Assembly: GCF_900105755.1 (NCBI RefSeq)
Contig: NZ_FNTQ01000001.1
Span: 3,844,001-3,908,000 of the forward strand
Length of the DNA stretch: 64,000 nt
Direction of reading: 5' to 3'
Source of the DNA: Streptomyces sp. Ag109_O5-10
GTDB lineage: Bacteria > Actinomycetota > Actinomycetes > Streptomycetales > Streptomycetaceae
Below the pieces are notes generated by a model. That model searched no databases, was not told the DNA's origin, and was given only the letters and a program-made list of their open reading frames with translations. The translations under genes and the position numbers were made by a program. Of this stretch, positions 33,038-41,498 are shown piece by piece; within the stretch, counting starts at the first letter, position 1, and every line of letters begins with the position of its first letter.

Positions 33038-33624
33038 GCCTCCCCCTCCCCCGGCTCGAACCGGTCGGTGGTCTGCTCGGCCTCGGCGGCCTCGGCGGCC
33101 CGGGCCGCAGCGAGTTTCTCGGCGGACTTGCGGGCGGCGGCGAGTTCCTTCGGTTCCTCCGCGCCGGGGTCGAGGGCGGGCGGGGCCGGGACCGTCCACA
33201 TCCACTCGCGGAGCTTGTCGCGCTCGTGGGTGAGCTCGCGGATGTCGGTCTCGGCGTACTCGAACTCCGGGGACCAGAACAGGGCGTCGAAAGGACAGAC
33301 CTCGATGCAGATACCGCAGTACATGCACAGGGAGAAGTCGATGGCGAAGCGGTCCAGGACGTTGCGACTGCGTTCACGGCCGCCCGGGGCCGCCGCCGGG
33401 ACGGTCTCCTTGTGGGAGTCGATGTAGATGCACCAGTCGGGGCACTCACGGGCGCAGAGCATGCAGACCGTGCAGTTCTCCTCGAACAGCCCGATCACAC
33501 CCCGGGTGCGGGGCGGAAGGTCGGGAAGGGCGTCCGGGTACTGCTCGGTGACCGACTTCCGGGTCATCGTACGCAGGGTGACGGCCAGGCCCTTGGCCAG
33601 GCCCGAGCCGGGGATGGGGGCCAT
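33034..33624 (-). CDS. nuoI: NADH-quinone oxidoreductase subunit I, 2x[4Fe-4S] ferredoxin-like
   Basis: A 196-residue protein with two [4Fe-4S] motifs, [12 protein letters not shown] (about residues 51-62) and [12 protein letters not shown] (about 99-110). It passes electrons along the peripheral arm to NuoB. The last ~50 residues are Ala/Glu-rich and helical. Because the operon lacks NuoE, F and G, NuoI is the likely point where an external ferredoxin could enter. It overlaps nuoH and nuoJ. Confidence 0.95.
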   Translation of the reverse strand: MAPIPGSGLAKGLAVTLRTMTRKSVTEQYPDALPDLPPRTRGVIGLFEENCTVCMLCARECPDWCIYIDSHKETVPAAAPGGRERSRNVLDRFAIDFSLCMYCGICIEVCPFDALFWSPEFEYAETDIRELTHERDKLREWMWTVPAPPALDPGAEEPKELAAARKSAEKLAAARAAEAAEAEQTTDRFEPGEGEA

Positions 33625-34592
33625 TAGGAGATCACCACCTTGACGATGCCGGTGAGGGCGATCTGGGCGAGAGAAAGGGGGACGAGCAAGGTCCAGGAGA
33701 ACTTCTGCAACTGGTCCTCACGCAACCGGGGATAGGTCACGCGGAGCCAGATCACGACGAAGGCGAGGAGCGCCGTCTTCAGGAGGGTCCACAGCCAGCC
33801 GAGGCCGTCAGCACCCCACGGGCCGTGCCAGCCGCCCAGGAAGAGGACGGTGGTCAGGCCGCACAGGACGACGATCCCGGCGTACTCGGCGAGCAGGAAC
33901 AGCGCGAAACGCAACCCGGTGTACTCGGTGTACGCGCCGAAGATGATCTCCGAGTCGGCGACGGGCATGTCGAACGGGGGCCGCTGGAGTTCCGCGAGGC
34001 CGGCGACGAAGAAGACGAGGCCGCCGGTGATCTGCCAGGGCAGCCACCACCAGTGGAAGGAGCCGACGATGCCCGGCAGGGAGACGGTACCGGCCGCCAT
34101 CGCCACGGAGGCGGCGGCGAGCAGCATCGGGAGTTCGTAGGCGAGGAGTTGGGCGGCGGTACGCAGGCCGCCGAGGAGGGAGAACTTGTTGGCACTGGCC
34201 CAGCCGGCCATGAGCGAGCCGAGGACGCCGACGCCCATCACGGCCAGCACGAAGAACACACCCGCGTCCAGGGCCTGGCCGACCGCGCCCTCGCCGGGGC
34301 CGATCGGGATGGCGAGCAGCACGAGCAGATACGGGAGGAGGGCCACCGCGGGGGCCAGCTGGAAGACACGGCGGTCCGCGCCCGCCGGGACCACGTCCTC
34401 CTTCTGCGCGAACTTCACGCCGTCGGCGATCAGCTGGGCCCAGCCGTGGAACCCGCCGGCGTACATCGGGCCGAGGCGGCCCTGCATGTGGGCCATCACC
34501 TTGTGCTCGGTCTGACCGACGATCAGGGGGAAGGTGAGGAAGACGACGAACACGACGAGGAGTCGCAGGGCGACGTCCAGAGCGTCGTTCAC
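33624..34592 (-). CDS. nuoH: NADH-quinone oxidoreductase subunit H
   Basis: A 322-residue membrane subunit that forms the quinone chamber entrance. Visible family features include [20 protein letters not shown] (early loop), [20 protein letters not shown] and [26 protein letters not shown] split at the acidic cluster. About eight helices are present. The start overlaps the end of nuoC. Confidence 0.95.
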   Translation of the reverse strand: MNDALDVALRLLVVFVVFLTFPLIVGQTEHKVMAHMQGRLGPMYAGGFHGWAQLIADGVKFAQKEDVVPAGADRRVFQLAPAVALLPYLLVLLAIPIGPGEGAVGQALDAGVFFVLAVMGVGVLGSLMAGWASANKFSLLGGLRTAAQLLAYELPMLLAAASVAMAAGTVSLPGIVGSFHWWWLPWQITGGLVFFVAGLAELQRPPFDMPVADSEIIFGAYTEYTGLRFALFLLAEYAGIVVLCGLTTVLFLGGWHGPWGADGLGWLWTLLKTALLAFVVIWLRVTYPRLREDQLQKFSWTLLVPLSLAQIALTGIVKVVIS

Positions 34593-36094
34593 TGCGGGCC
34601 TCCTGGGGGGTCGTCGGGGTGGGCGGAGTGTTCGGGGACGATGTCGTCGGGGGGCGGGGTTTCAAGGGTGTGCGCGGGGGTGGAGGCCTCTGCAGGGTTC
34701 GGCTCGGACTCCTCGGACTCCTCGGACTCCTCGGGCCCCTCGGGCTCGTCAGACGTGGCGGGGCTTGACTCGGCCGACCCCGGCTCCTCCCCCGACCTCG
34801 TCGGCTCGGGTCCGGTCGGCTCCGGTCCGGTCGGCTCCGGTGCCGTCGGCTCCGCGGCGGGCGCCGTGGATGCGTTCGGCTCCCCCGCGCCCGGCTCCCC
34901 CGCACCCGGCTCCTCGGCCTTGGTTCCGGCCGCGTCGGCTGCCTCCGGCGGGACGGCCGACGTGCCGGCAGCTGATCCCCCGTCCGCAGTTTCGTCGAAG
35001 GCGGGGCGGGCGTGGTGCCAGGGCGCGTCCGAGCTGCGGGGGGTTGCGGGGCGGCCCGGGGTGGCCGGTACCGCCGGTGTGCCCGTGTCCGTCTCCTGCG
35101 CACGCTGGGAAGCGGAGCCGCCCGAGGCGGTACGCGTCCGGCGAGGCCCCCGGGGAGCAGCCGACGGCCCCGTCGCCGCAGCGGTCTCTTCCGCAGCCGC
35201 TCCCTCCGTGCCGGTGCCGTCCGCAATGGCATTCTCGGTGGGCGCGCCCTGCGCACCGGAGTTCGCCCGTTGCGAAGCCGACCCTCCGGTCGCACTGCGT
35301 GCCCGGCGAGGAGTGGCCGCCGGCGCTGCCGCGCCCGGTGCCTCGGTCGCCTCGGTCGCCCTGGTGGCGCCGGTGGCGCCGGCAGCTTGGCTCGCCGAGC
35401 CCTCCGCGGCCGTGCGGGAGCGGCGCGCCGGGCGCTCGTCGGTTCCGCGGGCCGGGCGGGGCGGGCGGTCGCCGGCCGTGCGGCCTGCCGCGGTGCGGGC
35501 CGGGCGGGCGGGGGCGGCCGGGAGTTGGCCCTTGAGGGGGCCCCACTCGTTCGGGTCGGGGACGCCCGGGGGAAGCATCTGACGGCGCTTGGGGCCGCCG
35601 TGGTCGGACTCGCCCGGTTCCTTGGCGCCGGGCCAGGCCTTGGCGACGCGGGCGGCGAGCACGAAGTCCTTGCGGAGGGGGTGGCCTTCGAAGGTTTCCG
35701 GGAGGAGGAGGTGGTCCAGGCCGGGGTGGCCGGTGAAGAGGACGCCGAACATCTCGTGGGTCTCGCGTTCGTGCCAGCGGGCGCCCGCGTAGACGCCGAC
35801 GGCGGACGGGAGTTCGGGGGCGGTGTGCGGGACGGTCGTGCGCAGGAGCAGGCGGCGGACCGGGGCGAGGGCGACGACGTGGGCCGAGACGCGGAAGCCG
35901 GTGCCGGGTTCGTCGACGGCGCTCAGCCAGTCGAAGTAGGTGCAGGTGAGAGTCGTACGGGCGATCTCCAGGGCGGCGAGCCAGGAGGAGGGAGGGACGT
36001 CGACCGTAAGGACATCGTAGGACTCGTCGGCCGTGGCGTCCGGGCCGAAGAGTTCCTCGACGGGGGCCGGGAGCCAGCCGGCCGGGGTCTTCAT
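34589..36094 (-). CDS. nuoC: NADH-quinone oxidoreductase subunit C with ~290-residue low-complexity tail
   Basis: A 501-residue protein. The NuoC fold occupies about residues 1-190 and ends in the signature [20 protein letters not shown] and [20 protein letters not shown]. After a [12 protein letters not shown] segment the rest is Ala/Pro/Glu/Ser-rich and disordered, with imperfect repeats such as [25 protein letters not shown] and [13 protein letters not shown] and then strings of GAGEP and GPEPT. Usual NuoC proteins are ~200-250 residues. The tail is not NuoD: no NuoD motifs are seen. The operon lacks nuoD, so how the quinone site is completed is unclear. Confidence 0.88.
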   Translation of the reverse strand: MKTPAGWLPAPVEELFGPDATADESYDVLTVDVPPSSWLAALEIARTTLTCTYFDWLSAVDEPGTGFRVSAHVVALAPVRRLLLRTTVPHTAPELPSAVGVYAGARWHERETHEMFGVLFTGHPGLDHLLLPETFEGHPLRKDFVLAARVAKAWPGAKEPGESDHGGPKRRQMLPPGVPDPNEWGPLKGQLPAAPARPARTAAGRTAGDRPPRPARGTDERPARRSRTAAEGSASQAAGATGATRATEATEAPGAAAPAATPRRARSATGGSASQRANSGAQGAPTENAIADGTGTEGAAAEETAAATGPSAAPRGPRRTRTASGGSASQRAQETDTGTPAVPATPGRPATPRSSDAPWHHARPAFDETADGGSAAGTSAVPPEAADAAGTKAEEPGAGEPGAGEPNASTAPAAEPTAPEPTGPEPTGPEPTRSGEEPGSAESSPATSDEPEGPEESEESEESEPNPAEASTPAHTLETPPPDDIVPEHSAHPDDPPGGPQ

Positions 36095-36714
36095 CGCGCG
36101 TCTCCTTCGCGCTCGGCCTCGATGCGGGCCGGGGGACGGACCAGGTCGCTCTGGAGGGCCGCGGCGGACGGGCGGGGGGTGCCGTAGCGCTCGCCCAGGG
36201 ATTCCGTCGCGATCTTCTCCTGGAGTTTGAGGATGCCCTGGAGGAGCGCCTCGGGGCGCGGCGGGCAGCCGGGGACGTAGACGTCGACGGGGATGATCTG
36301 GTCGACGCCCTTGGTGACGGAGTAGGAGTCCCAGTAGGGACCGCCGCAGTTCGAGCAGGCGCCGAAGGAGATGACGTACTTCGGTTCGGGCATCTGCTCG
36401 TACAGGCGCTTGACCGCCGGGGCCATCTTGTCCGTGACCGTGCCCGAGACCACCATCAGGTCGGCCTGGCGGGGGCCCGGCGCGAAGGGGATCACGCCGA
36501 GGCGGATGAAGTCGTGGCGGGCCATCGACGCGGCGATGAACTCGATCGCACAGCAGGCGAGGCCGAAGTTGAAGACCCAGAGCGAGTAACGGCGGCCCCA
36601 GTTGAGGACGACCTTCATCGGTTCGGGGGCGAGGCGGGCGAGCGTGCCCAGCCTCTTCGGCTCCGGCAGCGGCACGGGCTCCGGCGTCGGCACGGGCTCC
36701 GGCGTCACGTCCAT
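36091..36714 (-). CDS. nuoB: NADH-quinone oxidoreductase subunit B
   Basis: A 207-residue subunit that carries the terminal cluster N2. Cluster ligands are visible in [10 protein letters not shown] (tandem Cys), [19 protein letters not shown] and [16 protein letters not shown]. The N-terminus has a short Pro/Glu repeat ([16 protein letters not shown]). ATG 36714 overlaps the nuoA stop by 10 bases. Confidence 0.95.
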   Translation of the reverse strand: MDVTPEPVPTPEPVPLPEPKRLGTLARLAPEPMKVVLNWGRRYSLWVFNFGLACCAIEFIAASMARHDFIRLGVIPFAPGPRQADLMVVSGTVTDKMAPAVKRLYEQMPEPKYVISFGACSNCGGPYWDSYSVTKGVDQIIPVDVYVPGCPPRPEALLQGILKLQEKIATESLGERYGTPRPSAAALQSDLVRPPARIEAEREGDAR

Positions 36715-37115
36715 GTCAGGACGCCCTTCTTGTATGCGTACAGCAGGCCGACGGCGAGGAAGCCGAGGAAGACGAACATCTCCACGAGCGTGGTCGCGCC
36801 GTAGCCGGGGGCGGCGAAGACCGTCGCCCAGGGGAACAGGAAGATCGAGTCGACGGCGAAGATGACGTAGAGGAAGGCGTAGACGTAGTAGCGGACCTGG
36901 GTGTGGGCCCAGCCCTCGCCGACGGGATCGACACCGCACTCGTAGGTGAGGAGTTTCTCGGGCGTGGGGACCACCGGGCGCAGCAGCCGGCCGGCGCCGA
37001 AGGCGACGGCGACGAAGACCACGCCGACCAGCGTCAGCAGTCCCACGACCGAGTAGGACGCGAAGTAGTCCGCGGCGAGGACCGCGGTCGGTCCACCGCC
37101 CACCGTCTCCCGCAT
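36705..37115 (-). CDS. nuoA: NADH-quinone oxidoreductase subunit A
   Basis: A 136-residue three-helix subunit starting at ATG 37115. The conserved loop [16 protein letters not shown] and the helix [20 protein letters not shown] are present. It is the first gene of the operon, so the promoter lies in 37116-37364, shared with the divergent kinase gene. Its presence with B, C, H-N and absence of D, E, F, G matches the second nuo cluster of S. coelicolor as I remember it. Confidence 0.95.
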   Translation of the reverse strand: MRETVGGGPTAVLAADYFASYSVVGLLTLVGVVFVAVAFGAGRLLRPVVPTPEKLLTYECGVDPVGEGWAHTQVRYYVYAFLYVIFAVDSIFLFPWATVFAAPGYGATTLVEMFVFLGFLAVGLLYAYKKGVLTWT

Positions 37116-37290
37116 CGCCCGTCCCTCACTCCCTCGACAGACCACCGGCCCGACCCGGCCCGGTGCCGTGACCTCAGTCAACTCTTGATTCGACGATCTG
37201 TACGCACGGGAGTCTAGGCCCTGATAAAGACACGGTAAGCAGGCCGTCACACGGCGGGACAGGGTGGGAGACGGGACCGGGGCCGCTTGG

Positions 37291-37304
37291 TGGGGTTTTC
37301 CCCA
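37291..37304. promoter_or_regulatory. TGGGGTTTTCCCCA motif upstream of kinase 1
   Basis: A G4-T4-C4 block with flanking T/A lies 60 bp before the first kinase start, in the region shared with the divergent nuo operon. The reverse-complement core GGGGAAAACCCC occurs again upstream of kinase 2. It may be the target of the response regulator encoded in this cluster. Confidence 0.4.
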
Positions 37305-37364
37305 GGGTGACCCGGGCGGGGAACTCCATGGCGTCGCGCCCCGGCACGCGGCACGCTGGCGCAT

Positions 37365-38555
37365 ATGACCGCACCAGCACCCCGATCCCCCGGCTACGCC
37401 GACGCCGGCGAGGACCGCGAGCGACTGCCGCCCGTGCGCTTCGCCTTCGAAAGCCACACCTGGAAGGAGATCGCACACCTCCTCCTGAATCTGCCGATGT
37501 CGTTGTTCGGCTTCGTCTACGTCGTCACGACGGTGTGGGTGAGCGGTGTGCTGACGCTGACGGTGATCGGCATCCCCCTGCTCGCCGCGACCCTGCTGGG
37601 CGCCCGCCAGCTGGGGAAGCTGGAGCGGGCACGGGCGCGTGCGCTGCTCGGGGTGCGGGTGGAGGAGCCGACCCCGTTGCCGTGGACCAGGCGCGGCGCG
37701 GGCTACGGGCGGTTGTGGATGACCTTGAAGGATCCGGTGGGCTGGCGGACGCTGCTGTACGACTTCATCCGGCTGCCGTGGGGCGTCCTCACCTTCTGCG
37801 TCACGCTGGTCTCGCTGTTCGTGCTGTGGCCGGTGCTGCCGTTCGTCGCGCGCGGGCTGTCGAACGTGGACCGGGCGATGGTGCGCGGCCTGTTGTCGCC
37901 CTCCGACGAGCTGGAGCGCCGTATCGCCGAACTGGAGTCGGACCGGGGGGTGGTCGTCGACACGGCCGCCGCCGACCTGCGGCGCATCGAGCGGGATCTG
38001 CACGACGGGGCGCAGGCGCGGCTCGTCAGCCTGGCGATGGGGCTCGGCCTGGCGAAGGAGAAGCTGCTGGAGGACCCCGACGCCGCCGCCGCGATGGTCG
38101 AGGAGGCGCACGGCGAGGTCAAACTGGCGCTGCAGGAGCTCAGGGACCTCGCCCGCGGCATCCATCCGGCGGTGCTGACCGACCGGGGGCTGGACGCGGC
38201 GCTGTCGTCGGTCGCCTCGCGCTGCACGGTGCCGGTCCAGGTGACCGCCGACCTGCCGTCCAGACCGGCGCCCGCGATCGAGGGCATCGCCTACTTCACC
38301 GTCTCCGAGCTGCTGCAGAACGTCAGCAAGCACAGCGGGGCGCGTACCGCCTCGGTGGACGTGTGGCGGGCCGACGACCGGCTGCTGATCCAGGTGCGGG
38401 ACGACGGGCGCGGCGGGGCCAGCCTGGACGGCGGCTCCGGGATGCGCGGGCTCGCGGACCGGCTGGGCGCGGTCGACGGCCTGTTCGTCGTCGACTCACC
38501 GGCCGGCGGCCCCACGACGGTCACCGCCGAGCTGCCCTGGCGCGACCGGCCGTAG
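37365..38555 (+). CDS. Membrane sensor histidine kinase 1 (HisKA_3 type)
   Basis: A 396-residue kinase. Hydrophobic segments in residues about 35-165 form a sensor module with the repeat-like LNLPMSLFGFVYVVTTVWVS and LPWGVLTFCVTLVSLFVLWP. The phosphoacceptor is His in RIERDLHDGAQARLVSLAMG (about residue 213), followed by a HATPase with RDDGRGGASLDGGSGMRGLA. It phosphorylates a NarL/LuxR-type regulator, probably the one at 40625. The C-terminal half is almost the same as kinase 2. Confidence 0.92.
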   Translation: MTAPAPRSPGYADAGEDRERLPPVRFAFESHTWKEIAHLLLNLPMSLFGFVYVVTTVWVSGVLTLTVIGIPLLAATLLGARQLGKLERARARALLGVRVEEPTPLPWTRRGAGYGRLWMTLKDPVGWRTLLYDFIRLPWGVLTFCVTLVSLFVLWPVLPFVARGLSNVDRAMVRGLLSPSDELERRIAELESDRGVVVDTAAADLRRIERDLHDGAQARLVSLAMGLGLAKEKLLEDPDAAAAMVEEAHGEVKLALQELRDLARGIHPAVLTDRGLDAALSSVASRCTVPVQVTADLPSRPAPAIEGIAYFTVSELLQNVSKHSGARTASVDVWRADDRLLIQVRDDGRGGASLDGGSGMRGLADRLGAVDGLFVVDSPAGGPTTVTAELPWRDRP

Positions 38556-38571
38556 CGGCAGTGCCGGAGGG

Positions 38572-38586
38572 TGGGGAAAACCCCCC
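38572..38586. promoter_or_regulatory. TGGGGAAAACCCCCC motif upstream of kinase 2
   Basis: This is the inverted counterpart of the motif at 37291, 105 bp before the kinase 2 start and 16 bp after the kinase 1 stop. A shared regulator is possible. Confidence 0.4.
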
Positions 38587-38691
38587 TTCCGAGACGCCGA
38601 CGGACTCCATGGTTCCGCGACCTGCGACAGCGCAGGGTGGAGATACGGCAGGACAGGGCCGACGAGGCTGGGAGAGGACGGGACGGCGCCG

Positions 38692-40083
38692 ATGGCCACG
38701 GAGTACGGACACGAGTACCGGCACGAGTACGGGCACGGGCAGGACCACGGGCAGGACCACGGGCATGGCTACGGATACGGCTACGGGCCGTACGGCGGGC
38801 GCCGGCATCGGGTGCCGGCGGTGTTGCGAGCGCCGTTCGAGGCGCGCAGCTGGCGCGAGTTCGGCTATGTCCTGCTCGGCCTGCCGGTCGGCGTCACGCT
38901 GTTCGTGTGGGCCGTGACGATGCTCTCCCTCGGTGTCGGTCTGCTGGTGACCTTCATCGGGATCCCGCTGCTGGCGGTGGCCCTCGCCGGGTGCCGTGGC
39001 TTCGGGGCGCTGGAACGGGCACGCGCGCGTGGGCTGCTCAAGCTGGAGGTGGCCGACCCGGAGCCGCTGCGGATGCGCAAGCCGGGGTTCTTCGCCTGGG
39101 TCGGCGCGGTGCTGAAGAGCGGCACGTCCTGGCGTCACCTGCTGTACGCGGTCCTGCAGTTCCCCTGGTCGATGTTCTCCTTCGTCGTCGCCCTCAACTT
39201 CTGGGCGTACGGCTGGGCCCTGTTGACGTATCCGCTGTGGTTCTGGGTGTTCCCCATGTGGGCCGGGCAGGGCGGGATCCAGCTCTACGGCGACGCGCAC
39301 CACAGCGTCTACCTCGACAACCCGTTCGAGATCACCGTGACCGCGCTGGTGGGGCTGCTGTTCACGCTGGCCACGCCGTGGATCGTCCGGGCACTGACGC
39401 TGGTGGACCGGGTGATGGTGAACGGGCTGCTGGGGCCGTCGAAGCTGGCTTCGCGGGTGGTGGAGCTGGAATCGGACCGGGGGGTGGTCGTGGACACGGC
39501 CGCCGCCGACCTGCGGCGCATCGAGCGGGATCTGCACGACGGGGCGCAGGCGCGGCTGGTGGCGCTGGCCATGGATCTGGGGCTGGCGAAGGAGAAGCTG
39601 CGGGAGGATCCGCAGGTCGCGGCGCGGATGGTGGACGAGGCGCACGGTGAGGTGAAGACCGCGCTGCAGGAGTTGCGGGACCTGGCCCGTGGGATCCATC
39701 CGGCCGTGCTGACCGACCGCGGACTGGATGCGGCGCTGTCCTCGGTGGCGTCGCGGTGCACGGTGCCGGTGCGGGTGGAGGTCGACCTGGCGGAGCGGCC
39801 GGCGGCGGCGATCGAGGGGATCGCGTACTTCACGGTGTCCGAGCTGCTGCAGAACATCAGCAAGCACGCGCGGGCGAGTGAGGCGGCGGTCGATGTGTGG
39901 CGGACTGCGGACCGGTTGATGCTGCAGGTCGTGGACGACGGGGTGGGGGGTGCGGACACGGCGCGGGGGTCGGGGCTGGCGGGGCTGGCCGAGCGGCTGG
40001 ACGCGGTCGACGGGATCCTGGTGGTGGACTCGCCGGTGGGTGGGCCCACGCGGGTGACGGCGGAGCTGCCCTGGCGGGGCTGA
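38692..40083 (+). CDS. Membrane sensor histidine kinase 2 with His/Gly/Tyr-rich N-terminus
   Basis: A 463-residue paralogue of kinase 1. Residues 1-40 are a run of Gly, His and Tyr with repeats like EYGHEYRHEYGHG and HGYGYGYG, a composition that could bind metal ions. The sensor module then resembles kinase 1 but has an extra loop (GGIQLYGDAHHSVYLDN). The phosphoacceptor is in RIERDLHDGAQARLVALAMD (His about 281) and the HATPase ends VDDGVGGADTARGSGLAGLA. The HisKA region is nearly base-for-base that of kinase 1, pointing to recent duplication or conversion. Confidence 0.92.
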   Translation: MATEYGHEYRHEYGHGQDHGQDHGHGYGYGYGPYGGRRHRVPAVLRAPFEARSWREFGYVLLGLPVGVTLFVWAVTMLSLGVGLLVTFIGIPLLAVALAGCRGFGALERARARGLLKLEVADPEPLRMRKPGFFAWVGAVLKSGTSWRHLLYAVLQFPWSMFSFVVALNFWAYGWALLTYPLWFWVFPMWAGQGGIQLYGDAHHSVYLDNPFEITVTALVGLLFTLATPWIVRALTLVDRVMVNGLLGPSKLASRVVELESDRGVVVDTAAADLRRIERDLHDGAQARLVALAMDLGLAKEKLREDPQVAARMVDEAHGEVKTALQELRDLARGIHPAVLTDRGLDAALSSVASRCTVPVRVEVDLAERPAAAIEGIAYFTVSELLQNISKHARASEAAVDVWRTADRLMLQVVDDGVGGADTARGSGLAGLAERLDAVDGILVVDSPVGGPTRVTAELPWRG

Positions 40084-40200
40084 GGACGGGTTCTTCGCCC
40101 CCGCCGCCCCTACCCGTCCCGTCCTTCCAGGGGGTGGGCCCCCTTCGACCGCCCGTTTCGGGGGCTGCCGCCCCCGGACCCCCGCATCGGCCTCCGGCCT

Positions 40201-40490
40201 CGTCCTCAAACGCCGGACGGGCTGGAGGGTGGGGGCGGGCCGGTCGTCGTCCTCGAACGCCGGACGGGCTGAGATGGAGGGCCGCCCGGTCGTCGTCCTC
40301 AAACGCCGGACGGGCTGAGATAGGGGGCCGGGGTCTTCGTCCTCGAACGCCGAACGGGCTCAGATAGGGGGGCCGGCCGGTCCCCGTCCTCGAACGCCGG
40401 ACGGGGTGGAGGGGGGGCGGCCCCGGTCGTCGTCAGGCGCCGGACGTGGTGGAGGGGGCGGCTCCGGTCGTCGTCGTCAGGCGCCGGAGG
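40201..40490. repeat. Tandem ~46-bp intergenic repeat array
   Basis: The core CGTCCTCRAACGCCGGACGG recurs from 40201, 40248, 40294, 40338 (one mismatch) and 40385, at 44-47 bp spacing, with two shorter decayed copies near 40428 and 40472 (CGTCAGGCGCCGGA). Each is followed by GGCT and a G-rich block. No gene crosses it. This sequence type is scattered through many Streptomyces intergenic regions. Confidence 0.85.
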
Positions 40491-40624
40491 GACTGTGGTC
40501 GGGCGGCCTGATTTGGTTCGCGTCCTCTCGTTACCCGCACGCGCTTCGATCCGAATGCTGGAATGCTGGACTTTCGGACAGGGCAGGCATGTACGCCGGA
40601 CGGGGTGTGGGGGGCCGGGAGATC

Positions 40625-41296
40625 GTGGAGGACAGGGTGCGGGTGGTCATCGCCGAGGATTCCGTGCTGCTCAGAGAGGGGCTGACCCGGCTGCTGACCG
40701 ACCGGGGGCATGACGTCGTCGCGGGTGTCGGGGACGCGGAGGCGCTGGTCAAGACCATCGCCGACCTGGATGCCCAGGACGCGCTGCCGGACGTCGTCGT
40801 CGCGGACGTGCGGATGCCGCCGACACACACCGACGAGGGCGTACGGGCCGCCGTACGGCTGCGGAAGGCGCATCCAGGACTCGGGGTGCTGGTGCTGTCG
40901 CAGTACGTGGAGGAGCGCTACGCCACCGAACTGCTGGCCGGTTCCAGCCGGGGCGTGGGATATCTGCTGAAGGACCGGGTCGCCGAGGTGCGGGAGTTCG
41001 TGGACGCGGTGGTGCGGGTCGCCGAAGGGGGTACGGCGCTCGACCCGGAGGTCGTCGCCCAGTTGCTCGGACGGAGCCGGAAGCAGGACGTTCTCGCGGG
41101 CCTCACCCCGCGGGAGCGGGAGGTGCTGGGGCTGATGGCCGAGGGACGGACGAACTCGGCGATCGCCCGGCAGCTGGTCGTGAGCGACGGCGCCGTCGAG
41201 AAGCACGTCAGCAACATCTTCCTCAAACTGGGGCTCTCCCAGAGCGACGGTGACCACCGGCGTGTTCTGGCCGTTCTGACGTATCTGAACTCCTGA
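40625..41296 (+). CDS. LuxR/NarL-type response regulator
   Basis: A 223-residue regulator starting at GTG 40625 (MEDRVRVVIAEDSVLLREGL as translated) with GGGAG four bases ahead; an upstream ATG at 40589 is less likely. The receiver domain has the acidic pair ED near residue 11 and phospho-acceptor Asp 61 in VVVADVRMPP. The output domain is a LuxR helix-turn-helix (LTPREREVLGLMAEGRTNSA ... VEKHVSNIFLKLGL). It is probably the partner of the two kinases upstream, separated from them by a repeat array. Confidence 0.92.
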   Translation: MEDRVRVVIAEDSVLLREGLTRLLTDRGHDVVAGVGDAEALVKTIADLDAQDALPDVVVADVRMPPTHTDEGVRAAVRLRKAHPGLGVLVLSQYVEERYATELLAGSSRGVGYLLKDRVAEVREFVDAVVRVAEGGTALDPEVVAQLLGRSRKQDVLAGLTPREREVLGLMAEGRTNSAIARQLVVSDGAVEKHVSNIFLKLGLSQSDGDHRRVLAVLTYLNS

Positions 41297-41498
41297 CGGG
41301 CCGACGGCACCGTGTCGGCACCGGAAGGCGGCCAGGGGGAGGGAAAATCATGACAAGTCAGGGCGACAGGTCGTCTCAGAACTCTGTCCAGTATGCGAGC
41401 GGGCACGGGAAGGCGACCCTAACCGACGTAGGGTTGATTGCGGGATGGACCGTGGGACGGCCACCCCCGGACAGCCGCCTCGAAGGAGGTCCAGTTCA

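Noticed and set aside
34589-36094. NuoC-NuoD fusion
   Set aside because: The extra C-terminal part is Ala/Pro/Glu repeats without any NuoD motif.
40201-40490. Possible CRISPR array
   Set aside because: Repeat cores are 20 bp at ~46 bp spacing, but the so-called spacers are also G-rich and alike, the copies decay, and no cas gene is near.
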